Assembly: GCA_945869735.1 (NCBI GenBank)
Contig: CAMBPQ010000012.1
Span: 1 to 64,000, forward strand
Direction of reading: 5' to 3'
Length of the DNA: 64,000 nt
Origin: Planctomicrobium piriforme
GTDB taxonomy: Bacteria; Planctomycetota; Planctomycetia; Pirellulales; UBA1268
A program made the translations under genes and the position numbers. The notes beneath the pieces are model-generated. The model was not told where the DNA came from, made no database searches, and worked only from the letters and a program-made list of their open reading frames with translations. Positions 17,837 to 27,124 of the stretch are shown in pieces; within the stretch, counting starts at the first letter, position 1; every line of letters begins with the position of its first letter.

Positions 17837-18223
17837 ATGATCCGTACAAACAGGTATGCGTGGCTGGTTGGCGTTGGGATGGCCATGGTCGCCGGCGGCT
17901 CTGCACGCGACGCCTTCGCGATCAAACAGTTCTCCGACGAGTTCAAGGCGATGTACGTCAAGGAGGGTACGCCCCTGGCGGCCGCCGTCGAGACGGCGAA
18001 GTGCAACGTCTGCCACGTGGGCAAAAGCAAGAAGGATCGCAACGTCTACGGCGAGGCCCTGGCCGAGCGGCTTGACAAGAAGGAAGACGCCAAAAACGTC
18101 GAGAAGATCAAGAAGGCCCTCGAGGAGGTCGCGGCCCTGTCGAGCGATCCTGCGAAGGCCGATGCCCCGACGTTTGGCAAACTCATCGAGGAAGGCAAAC
18201 TGCCCGGCGGTGAACCACAGTGA
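17837..18223 (+). CDS. Small exported c-type haem protein
   Basis: 128 residues with an N-terminal signal peptide (LVGVGMAMVAGGSARDAFA) and a single CNVCH haem-c attachment motif at about residues 56-60. The rest is Lys/Glu-rich and helical. A possible distal Met is at residue 39. It resembles small planctomycete proteins of unknown role carrying one CxxCH. The ATG at 17837 is preceded by CCGGAG. It stands alone, followed by a composite A/B repeat. Confidence 0.72.
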   Translation: MIRTNRYAWLVGVGMAMVAGGSARDAFAIKQFSDEFKAMYVKEGTPLAAAVETAKCNVCHVGKSKKDRNVYGEALAERLDKKEDAKNVEKIKKALEEVAALSSDPAKADAPTFGKLIEEGKLPGGEPQ

Positions 18224-18234
18224 TGCGGGGGCAT

Positions 18235-18345
18235 TCCCGGAGTGCATCCGACTTTGGTGGAACGCCGGCTCGGGGGCGGCAATAGTCTCGTCGCTCTATC
18301 GCCGAGGCGGCTCAGGCGCTCCTCGAGCGTTCGCCGACCCCCTTT
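18235..18345 (+). repeat. Family A intergenic repeat, right-truncated copy (A2)
   Basis: It shares GTGCATCC, GGAACGCCGGCTCGGGGGCGGCAA, GTCTCGTCGCT and GCTCCTCGAGCGTTCGCCGACCCCC with copy A1. The alignment ends at the CCCCCTTTGC position, where a reversed family B arm begins. It lies between convergent stop codons. Confidence 0.7.
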
Positions 18346-18405
18346 GCATCCCGTCAGGAAGCCCCAAGCGCAAGTGTGGGGAATGCGGGTCGCACCCCAC
18401 CCCGC
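18346..18405 (-). repeat. Family B arm, reversed fragment (B8)
   Basis: On the minus strand it reads as GCATTCCCCACACTTGCGC followed by TTGGGGCTTCCTGACGGGATGC, i.e. the right end of family B. It abuts the truncated family A copy, making a composite element. Confidence 0.65.
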
Positions 18406-18428
18406 TCCACACCGCTGCGAGCTCTCGA

Positions 18429-19796
18429 TCAGCGTCGGGAGACGTTGAAACCTGCATCGTCGATAGCCGTGAGCAGCAGCGTCTCGAAGTCCTCACAGCC
18501 GGCGAGTTCAGTGGCCGTGTCCGCAGGAGCGAAGATGCGGACCCGCTTCACGAGGTCGTCGAACTGTTCGTGGGCTAGGCTTCGAACGACGGGTGACAAG
18601 TCCTCAAGTTGCTGCCAGCGGCGCGGCGCGTCGGCGGCATGCCGTGCGGAACGCCCGCGGACCTGCAGCCGAAACTCGACCTCGCGTTGAGCAGGGGGCG
18701 CGTCGACGAGCAGCAGATCCGGGTCGACGCGGCGGCCGATGCGACGCGACATCCGCTCCGCCAGCCGGGCTGAAACCACGACCATCTCCGTGTAAGTCCT
18801 GCCCGCCAGCGCCGCGTGGATCGTGGGCTGGTGGGTCGTATCGAACGTGGCGACCCGCTTGAACAGCCGGCGCTCCAGACCGAAGAGCCCGGCGACCAGC
18901 GGTGCCGCGGCGGTGCCGTCGGCTGCCACGGTGAGCCAGGCCACGAAAGCCGCGTCGTCGTAGCGGACGAGCCGAGCGGGATCGATTTTCGAGCGCACCA
19001 GCCACACCGCGCGCTGCAACATGCCGGTGGCGGCCCGGACGGCATGGTGCCAGTAGACCTCGCTGAACATGACGTAGCGGGCAAACACCATGAGTTCGGC
19101 CGCAGTTCGACCCTTGTCGGTGATGGCCAGTGATTCGCCCCGTTCGTCGACGCACAGGCTCGCGAGCAGTCGTGGCTGATCGAAGTTGCGGCCGTAGGGT
19201 ACGCCGGCATGAAGGCTGTCGCGGGCCAGATAGTCCATCTTGTCGACGTCGATGGGGCCGGAGAGGAGGGAGTGGAGGATGCGGCCCGCGGGGTCGGTCG
19301 CTGCGCCCGTGATCAACCCGGCGATGCGTGCCGGGGAGATCTGCCACTGCGTCGCGAGCACCGTGGCGATCGGCCCCGTCGAGATCAGATCCTGGACAAG
19401 CGATTCGTGCCGCGGCACCTCCGGGAGACCCATGTCCTCGAGCGGGTGACAGTAGGCCCAGTGCCCGATGTCGTGGACGAGTGCCGCGGCCAGAAACGCG
19501 GAGGCATCGTTGCCGTCGACCACGGCGGTGAAGCGGGGATCGTTTCGTAGCCGCCGCAGAAACTCTACCGCCAGTCGGTAGACCCCGAGCGAGTGCTCGA
19601 ATCGCGAGTGCACGGCCCCAGGGTAGACGAGGGAAACAAGGCCGAGTTGCGACACTCCTGCAAGCCGCCGCATGTCCGCGGTGTCGAGGATCGCGCGCAC
19701 GCGGGGCGTGACCGGCGCCGTTTCGTCCGGGGGGATGCGAATGCCCTCGCTCGTCGAGTCGAGCGCGGTGATTTCGGGGAGGCTGGAGAGCGACAT
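18429..19796 (-). CDS. HD-domain phosphohydrolase (dGTPase-like/YdhJ type)
   Basis: 455 residues. HSRFEHSLGVYRLAVEFL, ALVHDIGHWAYCHPLED and DVDKMDYLARDSLHAGV give the H...HD...D metal ligands of HD-superfamily phosphohydrolases related to dGTP triphosphohydrolases. Nucleotide hydrolysis is a family-based inference. The start at 19796 was chosen because upstream residues are shadow sequence. The C-terminal about 150 residues are a helical extension common to this group. Confidence 0.82.
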   Translation of the reverse strand: MSLSSLPEITALDSTSEGIRIPPDETAPVTPRVRAILDTADMRRLAGVSQLGLVSLVYPGAVHSRFEHSLGVYRLAVEFLRRLRNDPRFTAVVDGNDASAFLAAALVHDIGHWAYCHPLEDMGLPEVPRHESLVQDLISTGPIATVLATQWQISPARIAGLITGAATDPAGRILHSLLSGPIDVDKMDYLARDSLHAGVPYGRNFDQPRLLASLCVDERGESLAITDKGRTAAELMVFARYVMFSEVYWHHAVRAATGMLQRAVWLVRSKIDPARLVRYDDAAFVAWLTVAADGTAAAPLVAGLFGLERRLFKRVATFDTTHQPTIHAALAGRTYTEMVVVSARLAERMSRRIGRRVDPDLLLVDAPPAQREVEFRLQVRGRSARHAADAPRRWQQLEDLSPVVRSLAHEQFDDLVKRVRIFAPADTATELAGCEDFETLLLTAIDDAGFNVSRR

Positions 19797-19815
19797 CACG
19801 TCGGCCCTTGCATGT

Positions 19816-20487
19816 TTAGAGCGGAGGCAGGCCCAGCAGCCAGCGAAGAAACGCGGTGAACATCGCATAGAACGAGAAGTGGGCCACGGCCGCGCCCCAG
19901 TCGAGGTCGAGCGTGGCCAGGGCAGCGATGGCACCTGAGACCACGAACATCGGCCCAAGATAGACCCACTGCCACATCTCTGCCGTCGCCTCAGGAGGCA
20001 GCAGGCCCTTGACCGCCCACAACCCCGCGTAGACGGTCGCACAGATCAACGACCGTAGCAGGAACGACTGGCCCCGGTAGGCCTCGAGTTCGCGGTCACG
20101 GACGGCCACGTAACCGAGCATGACGCATGGTATGGCCACAAAAAATGCCGTGGACAAAAGCAGCCACGCCGGCGGAAACGCGGGCCGGAGCACACGGCCT
20201 GTGACGAAGGCGGCGGCGGCCAATGCAACCGCCGCGCCCGCGGTGGCCGCAAAGGCCAGGGGCGGGATCGGCCTCTCCATGCGTCGGATGGGAGCCGTGG
20301 GCGCGCGGCCCGCGGCCGTTGATGACGTGACCGGGGCTTCCGGTTCGTGGATCGTCACCGCCTTGACGGCGAGTGCCGGGATCTTGATCGGCTGTTTGCA
20401 CTTGGGGCAGGGGCCCGTGCGGCCGGCGAACTGGTCGCTGACCGCAAAGCGTGACTTGCAGCCGGGGCAGATAATGGGAATAGGCAT
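19816..20487 (-). CDS. Zinc-ribbon membrane protein
   Basis: 223 residues. The N-terminus has CPGCKSRFAVSDQFAGRTGP followed by CPKCKQPIKIP, a four-Cys ribbon of the type widespread in planctomycete proteins. Five or so hydrophobic helices follow from about residue 75. No enzymatic motif is visible. It is upstream of and co-directional with the HD protein (19 bp gap), and divergent from another zinc-ribbon gene at 20646. Confidence 0.7.
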   Translation of the reverse strand: MPIPIICPGCKSRFAVSDQFAGRTGPCPKCKQPIKIPALAVKAVTIHEPEAPVTSSTAAGRAPTAPIRRMERPIPPLAFAATAGAAVALAAAAFVTGRVLRPAFPPAWLLLSTAFFVAIPCVMLGYVAVRDRELEAYRGQSFLLRSLICATVYAGLWAVKGLLPPEATAEMWQWVYLGPMFVVSGAIAALATLDLDWGAAVAHFSFYAMFTAFLRWLLGLPPL

Positions 20488-20645
20488 GCTGGATTCCGGC
20501 CGCAGGCGGAAAGACCGCGTGAGTGGCGGCAGTTTCAGACGGGGCTGGGGCTGCGTCAAGGGACGGGGCCGTGGGTACACTGTTGTTGAACGAACACGGC
20601 CCCGTGGGCCAGAGCCGCACCGTCGCATTCGGGACCCAAACGAGC

Positions 20646-21431
20646 ATGGACGACGACAAGACCCGCACCCTTGGTGCGGATGAAGCAACTACCCGGATCC
20701 TCCCCGCCGCGGCGATCCAGCCGACGCGGGAGTTGCCGGAGCCGCGGGTCGAGGACGGACGCATCATCTTCCATTGCTCCGCCGGCCATCGGCTGATCGT
20801 GCCGCAGGCCCAAGCGGGGAAGCGGGGCAAGTGCAGCAAGTGCGGCGTGCCGCTCCAGATTCCCGATCTCGCTGCGGCGGCCGAATCGGCTGAGCCGGAG
20901 CTCGTGCCGGAGCCGGAACCAGTGCCGGAACCAGAGGCCGAGATCGCATCGCCGATGCCCGCGGTCGAGGCCGTTTCCGAAACATCGCCACGAGCCGCTG
21001 CTCCCGCCCCGGCTCCCGCTTTGCCGTCGGCTCCTGGGACCGTTGATGACGGCGAGTGGACCTTTATTTCAGGGATTGATCAGCCTACGCGGCCCACCGC
21101 TGACACCGGAGCTGCGTTCGGTGAGGCGGCCTGGCCTCCTGCCGCCCCAGGCACCGGACCAGTCGGCGGCGATGTCGGCAATCCCATGGCCCGGCTTCTG
21201 ACCAGGCTGTGGGCGGAGCGTGAACACGGCGGCATCGTCGAGATTCATCTCAAGGGCGGGAACGTGATCCTTCCGGAGGAGTTCGCCGCACGATGGTCGG
21301 GAGGAAGCCACGGCCTTTTCGCAAGTCAGGCTGCCGATGGCACGGTGACGCTCACCGCCGTGGCCTGGGAAACGGTGCAGCGAATCGTCGTGCGACACCT
21401 GTCGGCTGTACCCGGCGACATGTTTGAGTGA
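20646..21431 (+). CDS. Zinc-ribbon/Pro-rich hypothetical protein
   Basis: 261 residues. A partial ribbon (FHCSAGHRLIVPQAQAGKRG, then KCSKCGVPLQIP) is followed by a Pro/Glu/Ala-rich linker (about 80-140) and a C-terminal domain of about 90 residues (NPMARLLTRLWAEREHGGIV onward) with no recognised family. Its ribbon is of the same type as that of the divergent neighbour, which suggests related origin. Function unknown. Confidence 0.65.
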   Translation: MDDDKTRTLGADEATTRILPAAAIQPTRELPEPRVEDGRIIFHCSAGHRLIVPQAQAGKRGKCSKCGVPLQIPDLAAAAESAEPELVPEPEPVPEPEAEIASPMPAVEAVSETSPRAAAPAPAPALPSAPGTVDDGEWTFISGIDQPTRPTADTGAAFGEAAWPPAAPGTGPVGGDVGNPMARLLTRLWAEREHGGIVEIHLKGGNVILPEEFAARWSGGSHGLFASQAADGTVTLTAVAWETVQRIVVRHLSAVPGDMFE

Positions 21432-21447
21432 CCGAGGCCCGGCACGG

Positions 21448-21948
21448 TCACTCCTCCTCGCCGAGATCACCCTCGGTGATCATCGTGAAGCCCTTGTTGC
21501 TCAGGGTTTCCAGGCCCATCTCGGTATTGTCAACCATCAGGGCCACCGCCGGCCGGCCGCGGGGCCTCGCGAGGATGGGGTAGGCCTGGATGATGTTGAC
21601 CTCGGCCTGCAACAGCGCGGTGCAGATACGGAGCAGCGGTTGGTGGTCGTCGGGCAGTTCAACGCCGATCAGATCGCTCTCGATGATTGCGAGACCGGCA
21701 CGCTCGAGAATCTCCCGGCCCTGCTCTGGATGGCTCAGGAGGAATCGCGCGAAGGCACACTCCCCCGAGTCGTTGATCGAGAGCGCGACGATGCGGACTT
21801 GCGAGCCCTCGAACCTGCGGACCACCTCGAGGAGTTGCCCCACGCGGTTTTCCAGGAACACGGTGAACTGCCGAAGCGTCGGCCAGTTGCGACCGCGGGC
21901 CGTCGCAAACCCGATTCCCGAGTTCTCGCCAGCGTCGCCGTGACTCAC
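21448..21948 (-). CDS. ACT-domain protein
   Basis: 166 residues with two ACT-type regions: RQFTVFLENRVGQLLEVVRR starting about residue 20, and ELPDDHQPLLRICTALLQAEVNIIQAYPIL at about 95-125. ACT domains bind amino acids or other small ligands. No catalytic domain is attached, so a regulatory role is likely. The start is a GTG at 21948 preceded by GGAG. Only 16 bp separate its stop from that of the convergent zinc-ribbon gene. Confidence 0.75.
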   Translation of the reverse strand: MSHGDAGENSGIGFATARGRNWPTLRQFTVFLENRVGQLLEVVRRFEGSQVRIVALSINDSGECAFARFLLSHPEQGREILERAGLAIIESDLIGVELPDDHQPLLRICTALLQAEVNIIQAYPILARPRGRPAVALMVDNTEMGLETLSNKGFTMITEGDLGEEE

Positions 21949-22140
21949 GGTGGATACTCCGGTCGTGGATGCAAACCCTCGGGACGGGCGCGGCCCGATT
22001 GGCGGTCGGACGTGTCCGATTTTGCAGTCTTCGCCGAGGGAAGGATAGAGTCTTGTCCGCGGTCCGGTCAACGAACAGCCCGCCCGCGGCCAGGTGGCGG
22101 ACCACCGCCCCGACCGCCAGCGCCCGCCGCAGGAGCAACC

Positions 22141-22524
22141 ATGTCCGCCGTTCACGAGATTGAGATCCGCGTCCGCTACCAGGAGACGGACGGCCAGCGG
22201 CGGGTGCATCACGCCAACTTCCTCACCTACTTCGAGATGGGCCGGACCGAGATGCTACGGGCACACGGCCACACCTACCGGCAGTTCGAGGACGATGGAC
22301 TTTTTATGGTGGTGTCGGAGGCGCACGTCGCATATCGCGCCCCGGTGGACTACGACGACCTGCTCGTGCTCCGCACGCGGGTGGAGAAGATCGGGGCGGC
22401 CCACATCAAGCACGCCTACGAGGTGATCCGCGGCACGCAGATCCTGGTCACCGGTTCGACCACGGTCGTCTGCGTCGACCGCGAGGGAAGGGTTCGGCGG
22501 CTACCTGACTGGATGCTGGCCTGA
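22141..22524 (+). CDS. Acyl-CoA thioesterase, YbgC/4HBT family
   Basis: 127 residues in a hotdog fold. IRVRYQETDGQRRVHHANFL has the family's conserved Asp/Glu-His region (normally YxETDxxGxVYH), followed by YFEMGRTEML. It likely hydrolyses short acyl-CoA or aryl-CoA thioesters. The variant TDGQRRVHH replaces the usual TDxxGVVYH. Start at 22141 with GGAGCAACC upstream. It is convergent with the FHA gene, 22 bp apart, and lacks its usual tol-pal neighbours. Confidence 0.85.
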   Translation: MSAVHEIEIRVRYQETDGQRRVHHANFLTYFEMGRTEMLRAHGHTYRQFEDDGLFMVVSEAHVAYRAPVDYDDLLVLRTRVEKIGAAHIKHAYEVIRGTQILVTGSTTVVCVDREGRVRRLPDWMLA

Positions 22525-22546
22525 CACGATCCGGTCCGTGGCGGAC

Positions 22547-23290
22547 TCAACGGGTCAGTGGCTCGAATACAAACCGCTGTTCGCCACACAAGAACTGCGA
22601 CGGCGCCATCATCCGAACCGGTGCGTCGATCCGCACCCAGAGTCCGCTGGCACCGGCGTTGTCGATTCGCCACCCGCGGGACGTGCGGTGAACCTCGGCG
22701 TGCAGCGGGCTGACGAAGGGGTCGTGCAGACAGACTCCGCATCCGCTCCCCACCCTGCCGACCGTGGTCGTCGGCGCGTGGCACTCGTGGCGGTGACCGC
22801 GGCCGGCCAGCGTCACGTCGACGAGCCATGCCTCGGTCACGTCGACCGCGTGGAACTGCAGCACGGTGCCGCCAAGCCGGAACATGCCGCCATCCTTGAG
22901 GCGGGCGCTGGTCACCCGCACGAACGTGCCGCTGGAACTGCCGAGGTCGGAGAGTTCCCACGCCGCGTCTGCGAGCCTCTCGATCCCGGCATGTCGGGGC
23001 GACATGGAAATGTCGTGCGGCACGATCACCTCGCCCTCGCTTCTACCGATGACGAGGCGATCGCCCCGCATGCGGACCTTCTCACCGTCGTCGCGGCCGT
23101 CGTCGACGATGTGCAGCAGTGCCATCGGCCGCCGGAGCAGGGGGCGGAAGGGAGGAGACTCGGGCAGCGGCACACGTGTCTCGCCAGTGGTCGCCGGCCG
23201 CAGGCTATGCTCCCAGTCGTCAAATAACTCGATGCGAGGCTGCGCGTCAGAGCCTGGTGCCGCGACGAGATGCTGGTCGGATCCTGACAT
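22547..23290 (-). CDS. Tandem FHA-domain protein
   Basis: 247 residues. Two forkhead-associated domains are seen: residues about 75-155 (LVIGRSEGEVIVPHDISMSP RH..., then LSDLGSSSGTFV) and about 175-245 (TTVGRVGSGCGVCLHDPFVS..HAEV, then IDNAGASGLWV). FHA domains bind phosphothreonine, so it may read the output of Hanks-type kinases such as the one at 15487. No other domain is present. Confidence 0.82.
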   Translation of the reverse strand: MSGSDQHLVAAPGSDAQPRIELFDDWEHSLRPATTGETRVPLPESPPFRPLLRRPMALLHIVDDGRDDGEKVRMRGDRLVIGRSEGEVIVPHDISMSPRHAGIERLADAAWELSDLGSSSGTFVRVTSARLKDGGMFRLGGTVLQFHAVDVTEAWLVDVTLAGRGHRHECHAPTTTVGRVGSGCGVCLHDPFVSPLHAEVHRTSRGWRIDNAGASGLWVRIDAPVRMMAPSQFLCGEQRFVFEPLTR

Positions 23291-23552
23291 GAAGTGACAT
23301 CCGTTTGCCCCGGACGACTCTCCAGTCTAGCCGACCGCGAGTGACCGGCGAAGGACTGGCTGTCGGGGCGACGTGTCCGGCGGCCTCGCCAGCGTATTCC
23401 TGGACCATGTTTGACCCCGCGGTGCGGATCGACAACTGTTTGCCGGGACGTTCGCACGATTCGCGACGCAGTTCTCCAGGGCGGGAGACGGGCCCGATTC
23501 CCCGTACGGCCGCCGACAGATGGCGGCCCAGCCCTTTAAGGAGAACACAACG

Positions 23553-23804
23553 ATGACGCTTGCAGCCGAGCGGGAACTTGCCCACATGGGAGAAACATGC
23601 GGATGCTCCGATCACGACCACGATCTGGTCCATGAACTCAGCCGACGTCTCGACGCCCTTTGGCGGTATGACCAGTACATTGCCAATGCCGAGTGGCGAG
23701 ACGACCTGCGGCAGTTCTGGCGCGACGCCAAGGCCATGGAGCAGCAGGCGATCCAGCGACTCAAGGAACTGATCGCTCAAGAGGTCCGCAACGACTGTTT
23801 CTGA
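23553..23804 (+). CDS. Small conserved-looking hypothetical protein
   Basis: 83 residues. ETCGCSDHDHDLVHEL has clustered Cys and His residues suggestive of metal binding. The remainder is helical and charged (RRLDALWRYDQYIANAEWRDD). The ATG at 23553 is preceded by AAGGAG nine bases upstream, supporting translation. It shares a divergent 260-bp upstream region with the FHA gene. Function unknown. Confidence 0.6.
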   Translation: MTLAAERELAHMGETCGCSDHDHDLVHELSRRLDALWRYDQYIANAEWRDDLRQFWRDAKAMEQQAIQRLKELIAQEVRNDCF

Positions 23805-24018
23805 CGTCGGCCCCTCGGCTGCGGCGCTCTCTGGAAGCACAACGCGATCGTGCGGTCGGGCAGGGATGCCGTGCCGCCTCCCCCGGGGCGTGGTCGGATC
23901 CAGTCCCAGGACGTGGTCGGATTGAGGCAGTCTGTGTTACCCTCCTCCGACGTCGGCGAAGGTCGGCCGGTCCGGCATGTTCCCTCGCGCAAGATTTTGT
24001 ACGTCATGGAAAGGCCCA

Positions 24019-25362
24019 ATGACCAAGATCGGGCAGCTTACGGTCGGTTCATTGATGGGGCGGCTGTCCGGTGCGGGCCGGCGCCGCGAGGTGGCGGAGA
24101 CCAGTTTCGCGACTGCTGGGCTCGAGCCGCTGACGGAGCGGCTGTCGCGGCATAAGGTCACGCGGATCGCCCTCTCCTTCCTCGATGCCAACGCGGGTCT
24201 CCACCTCAAGGATCTGCTGCTCGACGCGGCGACCGACGACCGTCGTGTTGTCATCGACGGCCACACTGTCTGGAACTTCGGCTCGGATAGCTTCCTGGGT
24301 CTCGACCGGGATCCCCGCGTCCACGAAGCGATCCGCGACGCGCTGCCGGAATGGGGCGCCCATAACGGCGCCTCGCGGGCCTTCTCGAGCCCGGTACTCG
24401 TGGACGAGGCGGAGGAAAAGCTCGCCCGCTGGCTGGGTGTGCCCGACACCTTCATCTTCCCGAGCGTGACGCTCGCCAACATCGGACTCCTGCCGGCGAT
24501 CACCCAACCCGGAGACCTGCTCGTCGTCGACCGTGAGTCGCACGACAGCGTACACCAAGGCGCCAAACTGGCCGCCGCCGCGGGCGCGCGGCTGGAGGTT
24601 CTGGCAACTCCCGAGCCGCAGGCGCTCGAGAAACTCGTCGTGCAGTCGGGCTGTCGCGGTGGCGTCGTGCTGGCGATCGACGGCGTCTACAGCATGTCAG
24701 GCCGCACGCCCCCGCTGGCGGAGCTCGATACCACGATTCGTAGGCTCGGGGGGATCATGTACGTGGACGACGCCCATGGCACCGGCGTCGTGGGGCCGCG
24801 GGGCCGGGGGGCGGCCGCGGCGGCGCTCGGCACGCTCGACAACGTGCTGATGGTGGGCTCGCTCTCGAAGGCGTTTTCCTGTCTCGGTGGCTTTGTGACC
24901 TGCACGCCGGAACTCAAGACGGTGCTCAAGATTCGGTCGAGCACGTTCATTTTCGGCGGGCCGGTGCCGCCGCCGTATCTGGCAGCAATCTCGGCGGTGT
25001 GCGACATCATGATGTCGGAGGAATACGACCTCTTGCTCGCCTCACTCCACTCGCGGATCCGGCGGTTCACCGAGGGGCTCGACAGCCTCGGCATCGAGCA
25101 TCACGGCGGCGATTCAGCGATCGTTTCGCTCGTGGTGGGCGACCTCGAGAAGACGTTTCAGACGGGCCGCAGCCTCTTCGACCGCGGTTTCTACGCACAG
25201 TCAGCGACCTACCCGGCTGTGCCGATCCACGCCGGGATGCTCCGCGTGCAGATCAACGCCAACCATCCGCTGGAGGCGATCGACGGGTTGCTCAACTCCC
25301 TCGCCGACGTCTGGCAGGAATCACGGCTACCGCGGCGGGGCAGGGCAGTCTCCGGGAAGTAG
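24019..25362 (+). CDS. AONS/serine palmitoyltransferase-like PLP enzyme
   Basis: 447 residues of the alpha-oxoamine synthase family, which condenses an acyl thioester with an amino acid with loss of CO2. Visible features: NFGSDSFLGLDRDPRV, HNGASRAFSSPVLVDEAEEK, YVDDAHGTGVVGPRGRG, and the PLP lysine in VGSLSKAFSCLGG. The amino acid used (Ser, Gly, Ala, cysteate) cannot be read from sequence alone. An SDR follows on the opposite strand 4 bp away; a sphinganine- or sulfonolipid-type base is possible, but biotin-type KAPA synthesis is less likely without bio genes nearby. Confidence 0.82.
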   Translation: MTKIGQLTVGSLMGRLSGAGRRREVAETSFATAGLEPLTERLSRHKVTRIALSFLDANAGLHLKDLLLDAATDDRRVVIDGHTVWNFGSDSFLGLDRDPRVHEAIRDALPEWGAHNGASRAFSSPVLVDEAEEKLARWLGVPDTFIFPSVTLANIGLLPAITQPGDLLVVDRESHDSVHQGAKLAAAAGARLEVLATPEPQALEKLVVQSGCRGGVVLAIDGVYSMSGRTPPLAELDTTIRRLGGIMYVDDAHGTGVVGPRGRGAAAAALGTLDNVLMVGSLSKAFSCLGGFVTCTPELKTVLKIRSSTFIFGGPVPPPYLAAISAVCDIMMSEEYDLLLASLHSRIRRFTEGLDSLGIEHHGGDSAIVSLVVGDLEKTFQTGRSLFDRGFYAQSATYPAVPIHAGMLRVQINANHPLEAIDGLLNSLADVWQESRLPRRGRAVSGK

Positions 25363-25366
25363 TCGC

Positions 25367-26158
25367 TCACGCATCGGGCGGAGCCTGCTCGAGGCGGGGC
25401 TGGCTGCGGAGGATCCAATCGCGAACGGCGGTTGGCAGTGATCGTGCGAGTCGCGCGGCGAGCCACGTCCGCCGCGGAAACCAGATCTCGGTGCGGCCCC
25501 GTTCAATCGCCCGCAAGATCGTCGTGGCTGCCGCCTCGGCGGTCATGAGCGTGCCCGTGGCCCGCTCCGCGTCGGTCACCATCGGGGTATTGACGACACC
25601 CGGGCAGGCAGTGGAGATGCGAACGCCACGCGGGCCACAGTCGAGCCGCAGGCTCTCGAGAAACGCCACCAGGGCCGCCTTACTCGCGCAGTAGGCCGCG
25701 TTGCCCGGCAGGCCGACGACCGCGGCGATACTCGCAACGCCACAGATATGGCCGCGGCGCCGAGCCAGCATGCCCGGAAGCACCGCTGAAATGAAGTTAA
25801 TCGACCCCTTCACGTTGACGTCAATCACGGTGTTGGCAGCCTCCGCATCGAGCGGCCACGACGTACGGTGGATGCCGGCGCAGGCGATCGCCACATCGCA
25901 CGGGCCGAGCCGATCCTCGAGGACCGTCACGGCCGATCGGAGTGCTGGGCCATCGACGACGTCGCAGGAAATGGTCTCGACGATCGCCCCGGTGGCACGC
26001 AACTGCGACTGGGTCGCTTCGAGAGATGCCTGCCGGCGGGCGATGATACCGATCCGTGCCCCCGCGGCCCCCGCCGCCAGACATGCCTCCCGGCCGATCC
26101 CGCTCGAGCCGCCGGTGACCAGAACCGATTTGCCGTGCCAGAATGTGTTCGAAATCAT
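25367..26158 (-). CDS. Short-chain dehydrogenase/reductase
   Basis: 263 residues. VLVTGGSSGIGREACLAAG is the NAD(P) motif, IACAG the NNAG-like motif, and the S-Y-K triad appears as GVASIAA then AAYCASKAALVAF. The arrangement next to the AONS-like gene suggests a 3-keto reductase, as in sphingolipid or sulfonolipid pathways, but this is inference. An earlier start at 26188 adds 10 residues. Convergent with the AONS-like gene, 4 bp apart. Confidence 0.85.
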   Translation of the reverse strand: MISNTFWHGKSVLVTGGSSGIGREACLAAGAAGARIGIIARRQASLEATQSQLRATGAIVETISCDVVDGPALRSAVTVLEDRLGPCDVAIACAGIHRTSWPLDAEAANTVIDVNVKGSINFISAVLPGMLARRRGHICGVASIAAVVGLPGNAAYCASKAALVAFLESLRLDCGPRGVRISTACPGVVNTPMVTDAERATGTLMTAEAAATTILRAIERGRTEIWFPRRTWLAARLARSLPTAVRDWILRSQPRLEQAPPDA

Positions 26159-26209
26159 GATGGTGGGCCCGCGATCCATCCCGGGCATCTAACGGGGTTC
26201 CCATCCGAA

Positions 26210-27097
26210 ATGCAACAGGCGACGAAGCGAGTGCTCCTAGAGGTCGACGGCCACCTGGTCGCGGCCGACGTGCATCTCCGCGACGACCCGCGGCCACCGG
26301 TCGCGTTCGTTCATGGCGTGATGACGTCGCTGACCATCAGCCGCGAGCTGTTCGTCGATCCGGAGACCGAGTCATGGATCGGACTGAGCCTTCCGGGACA
26401 CTCTCCAGGGGCGTTTTCAAACGGGGTACCACCGCGGACGATTGATGCAGAACTCTTTGCCGCGCTCGCCGAGGGGGCGCTTGAGCAGCTCGTCGGCGAC
26501 CGGCCGGTGATCGCGGCGGGCTGGTCGAGTGGAGGCTTCGCCGCCGTGAATCTTGCGATCCATCAGCCACGCCGGGTGGCGGCGGTCGCGAGCCTCGCAG
26601 GTTTCGCCGGCGGCCGGCCTACGGGTCTGGTCGGCTGGCTCCAGTGGCTGGCCCGAGGCCGCGTCGGTAACGGCTGTCTCCGGGCAGGGCTTTGGTTGGG
26701 GGGGCGGCTACCGCCCCTCCACGACGCGATTCTGCGTTCCTGCGCTGCCGATCGAGTGGCGGCGGCTGCGGTGCCGCACGTGCTGGTGGAGCGGCTGCGG
26801 GATGAGTTTCGCCGGCACGACCCCGCAGCGCTGGCAGCGGTGCTCGCCGCCCTGCACGAGATCGACATCGGCGACCGACTGGGCGAGATCCGTGTGCCCG
26901 CGTGGATCGCCTGCGGGGGCCGTGATCCGGTGATCCCGTTCACCGAGACCACGCGGCTGGCTCATGGCATCGCCGGCGCCGAACTGCGTGTCTACGAGGC
27001 GGGCGGGCATTTGTTCTTCAGCGAGTGGCCCGGCGTGCGGGAAGACTTCGCGGCCTGGCGGCGAGGCCTCGCTCCCGTGGGGCCCGAATCGGCGTGA
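26210..27097 (+). CDS. Alpha/beta hydrolase
   Basis: 295 residues. VAFVHGVMTS is the oxyanion-hole region, AAGWSSGGFAAVNLAI holds the nucleophile Ser in a GxSxG elbow, and CGGRDPVIPF and AGGHLFFSEWP supply the Asp and His of the triad. Substrate unknown; an ester or thioester in the neighbouring lipid-like cluster is plausible. It is divergent from the SDR gene. Confidence 0.82.
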   Translation: MQQATKRVLLEVDGHLVAADVHLRDDPRPPVAFVHGVMTSLTISRELFVDPETESWIGLSLPGHSPGAFSNGVPPRTIDAELFAALAEGALEQLVGDRPVIAAGWSSGGFAAVNLAIHQPRRVAAVASLAGFAGGRPTGLVGWLQWLARGRVGNGCLRAGLWLGGRLPPLHDAILRSCAADRVAAAAVPHVLVERLRDEFRRHDPAALAAVLAALHEIDIGDRLGEIRVPAWIACGGRDPVIPFTETTRLAHGIAGAELRVYEAGGHLFFSEWPGVREDFAAWRRGLAPVGPESA

Positions 27098-27124
27098 CGG
27101 ACAGACCGGGCCTGAAACTCGCTC

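Noticed and set aside
24019-25362. BioF (KAPA synthase) call for the AONS-like gene
   Set aside because: The family fits, but there are no bio genes nearby and the sequence is divergent around the PLP lysine (SLSKAFSCLGG), so a specific biotin role is not supported.
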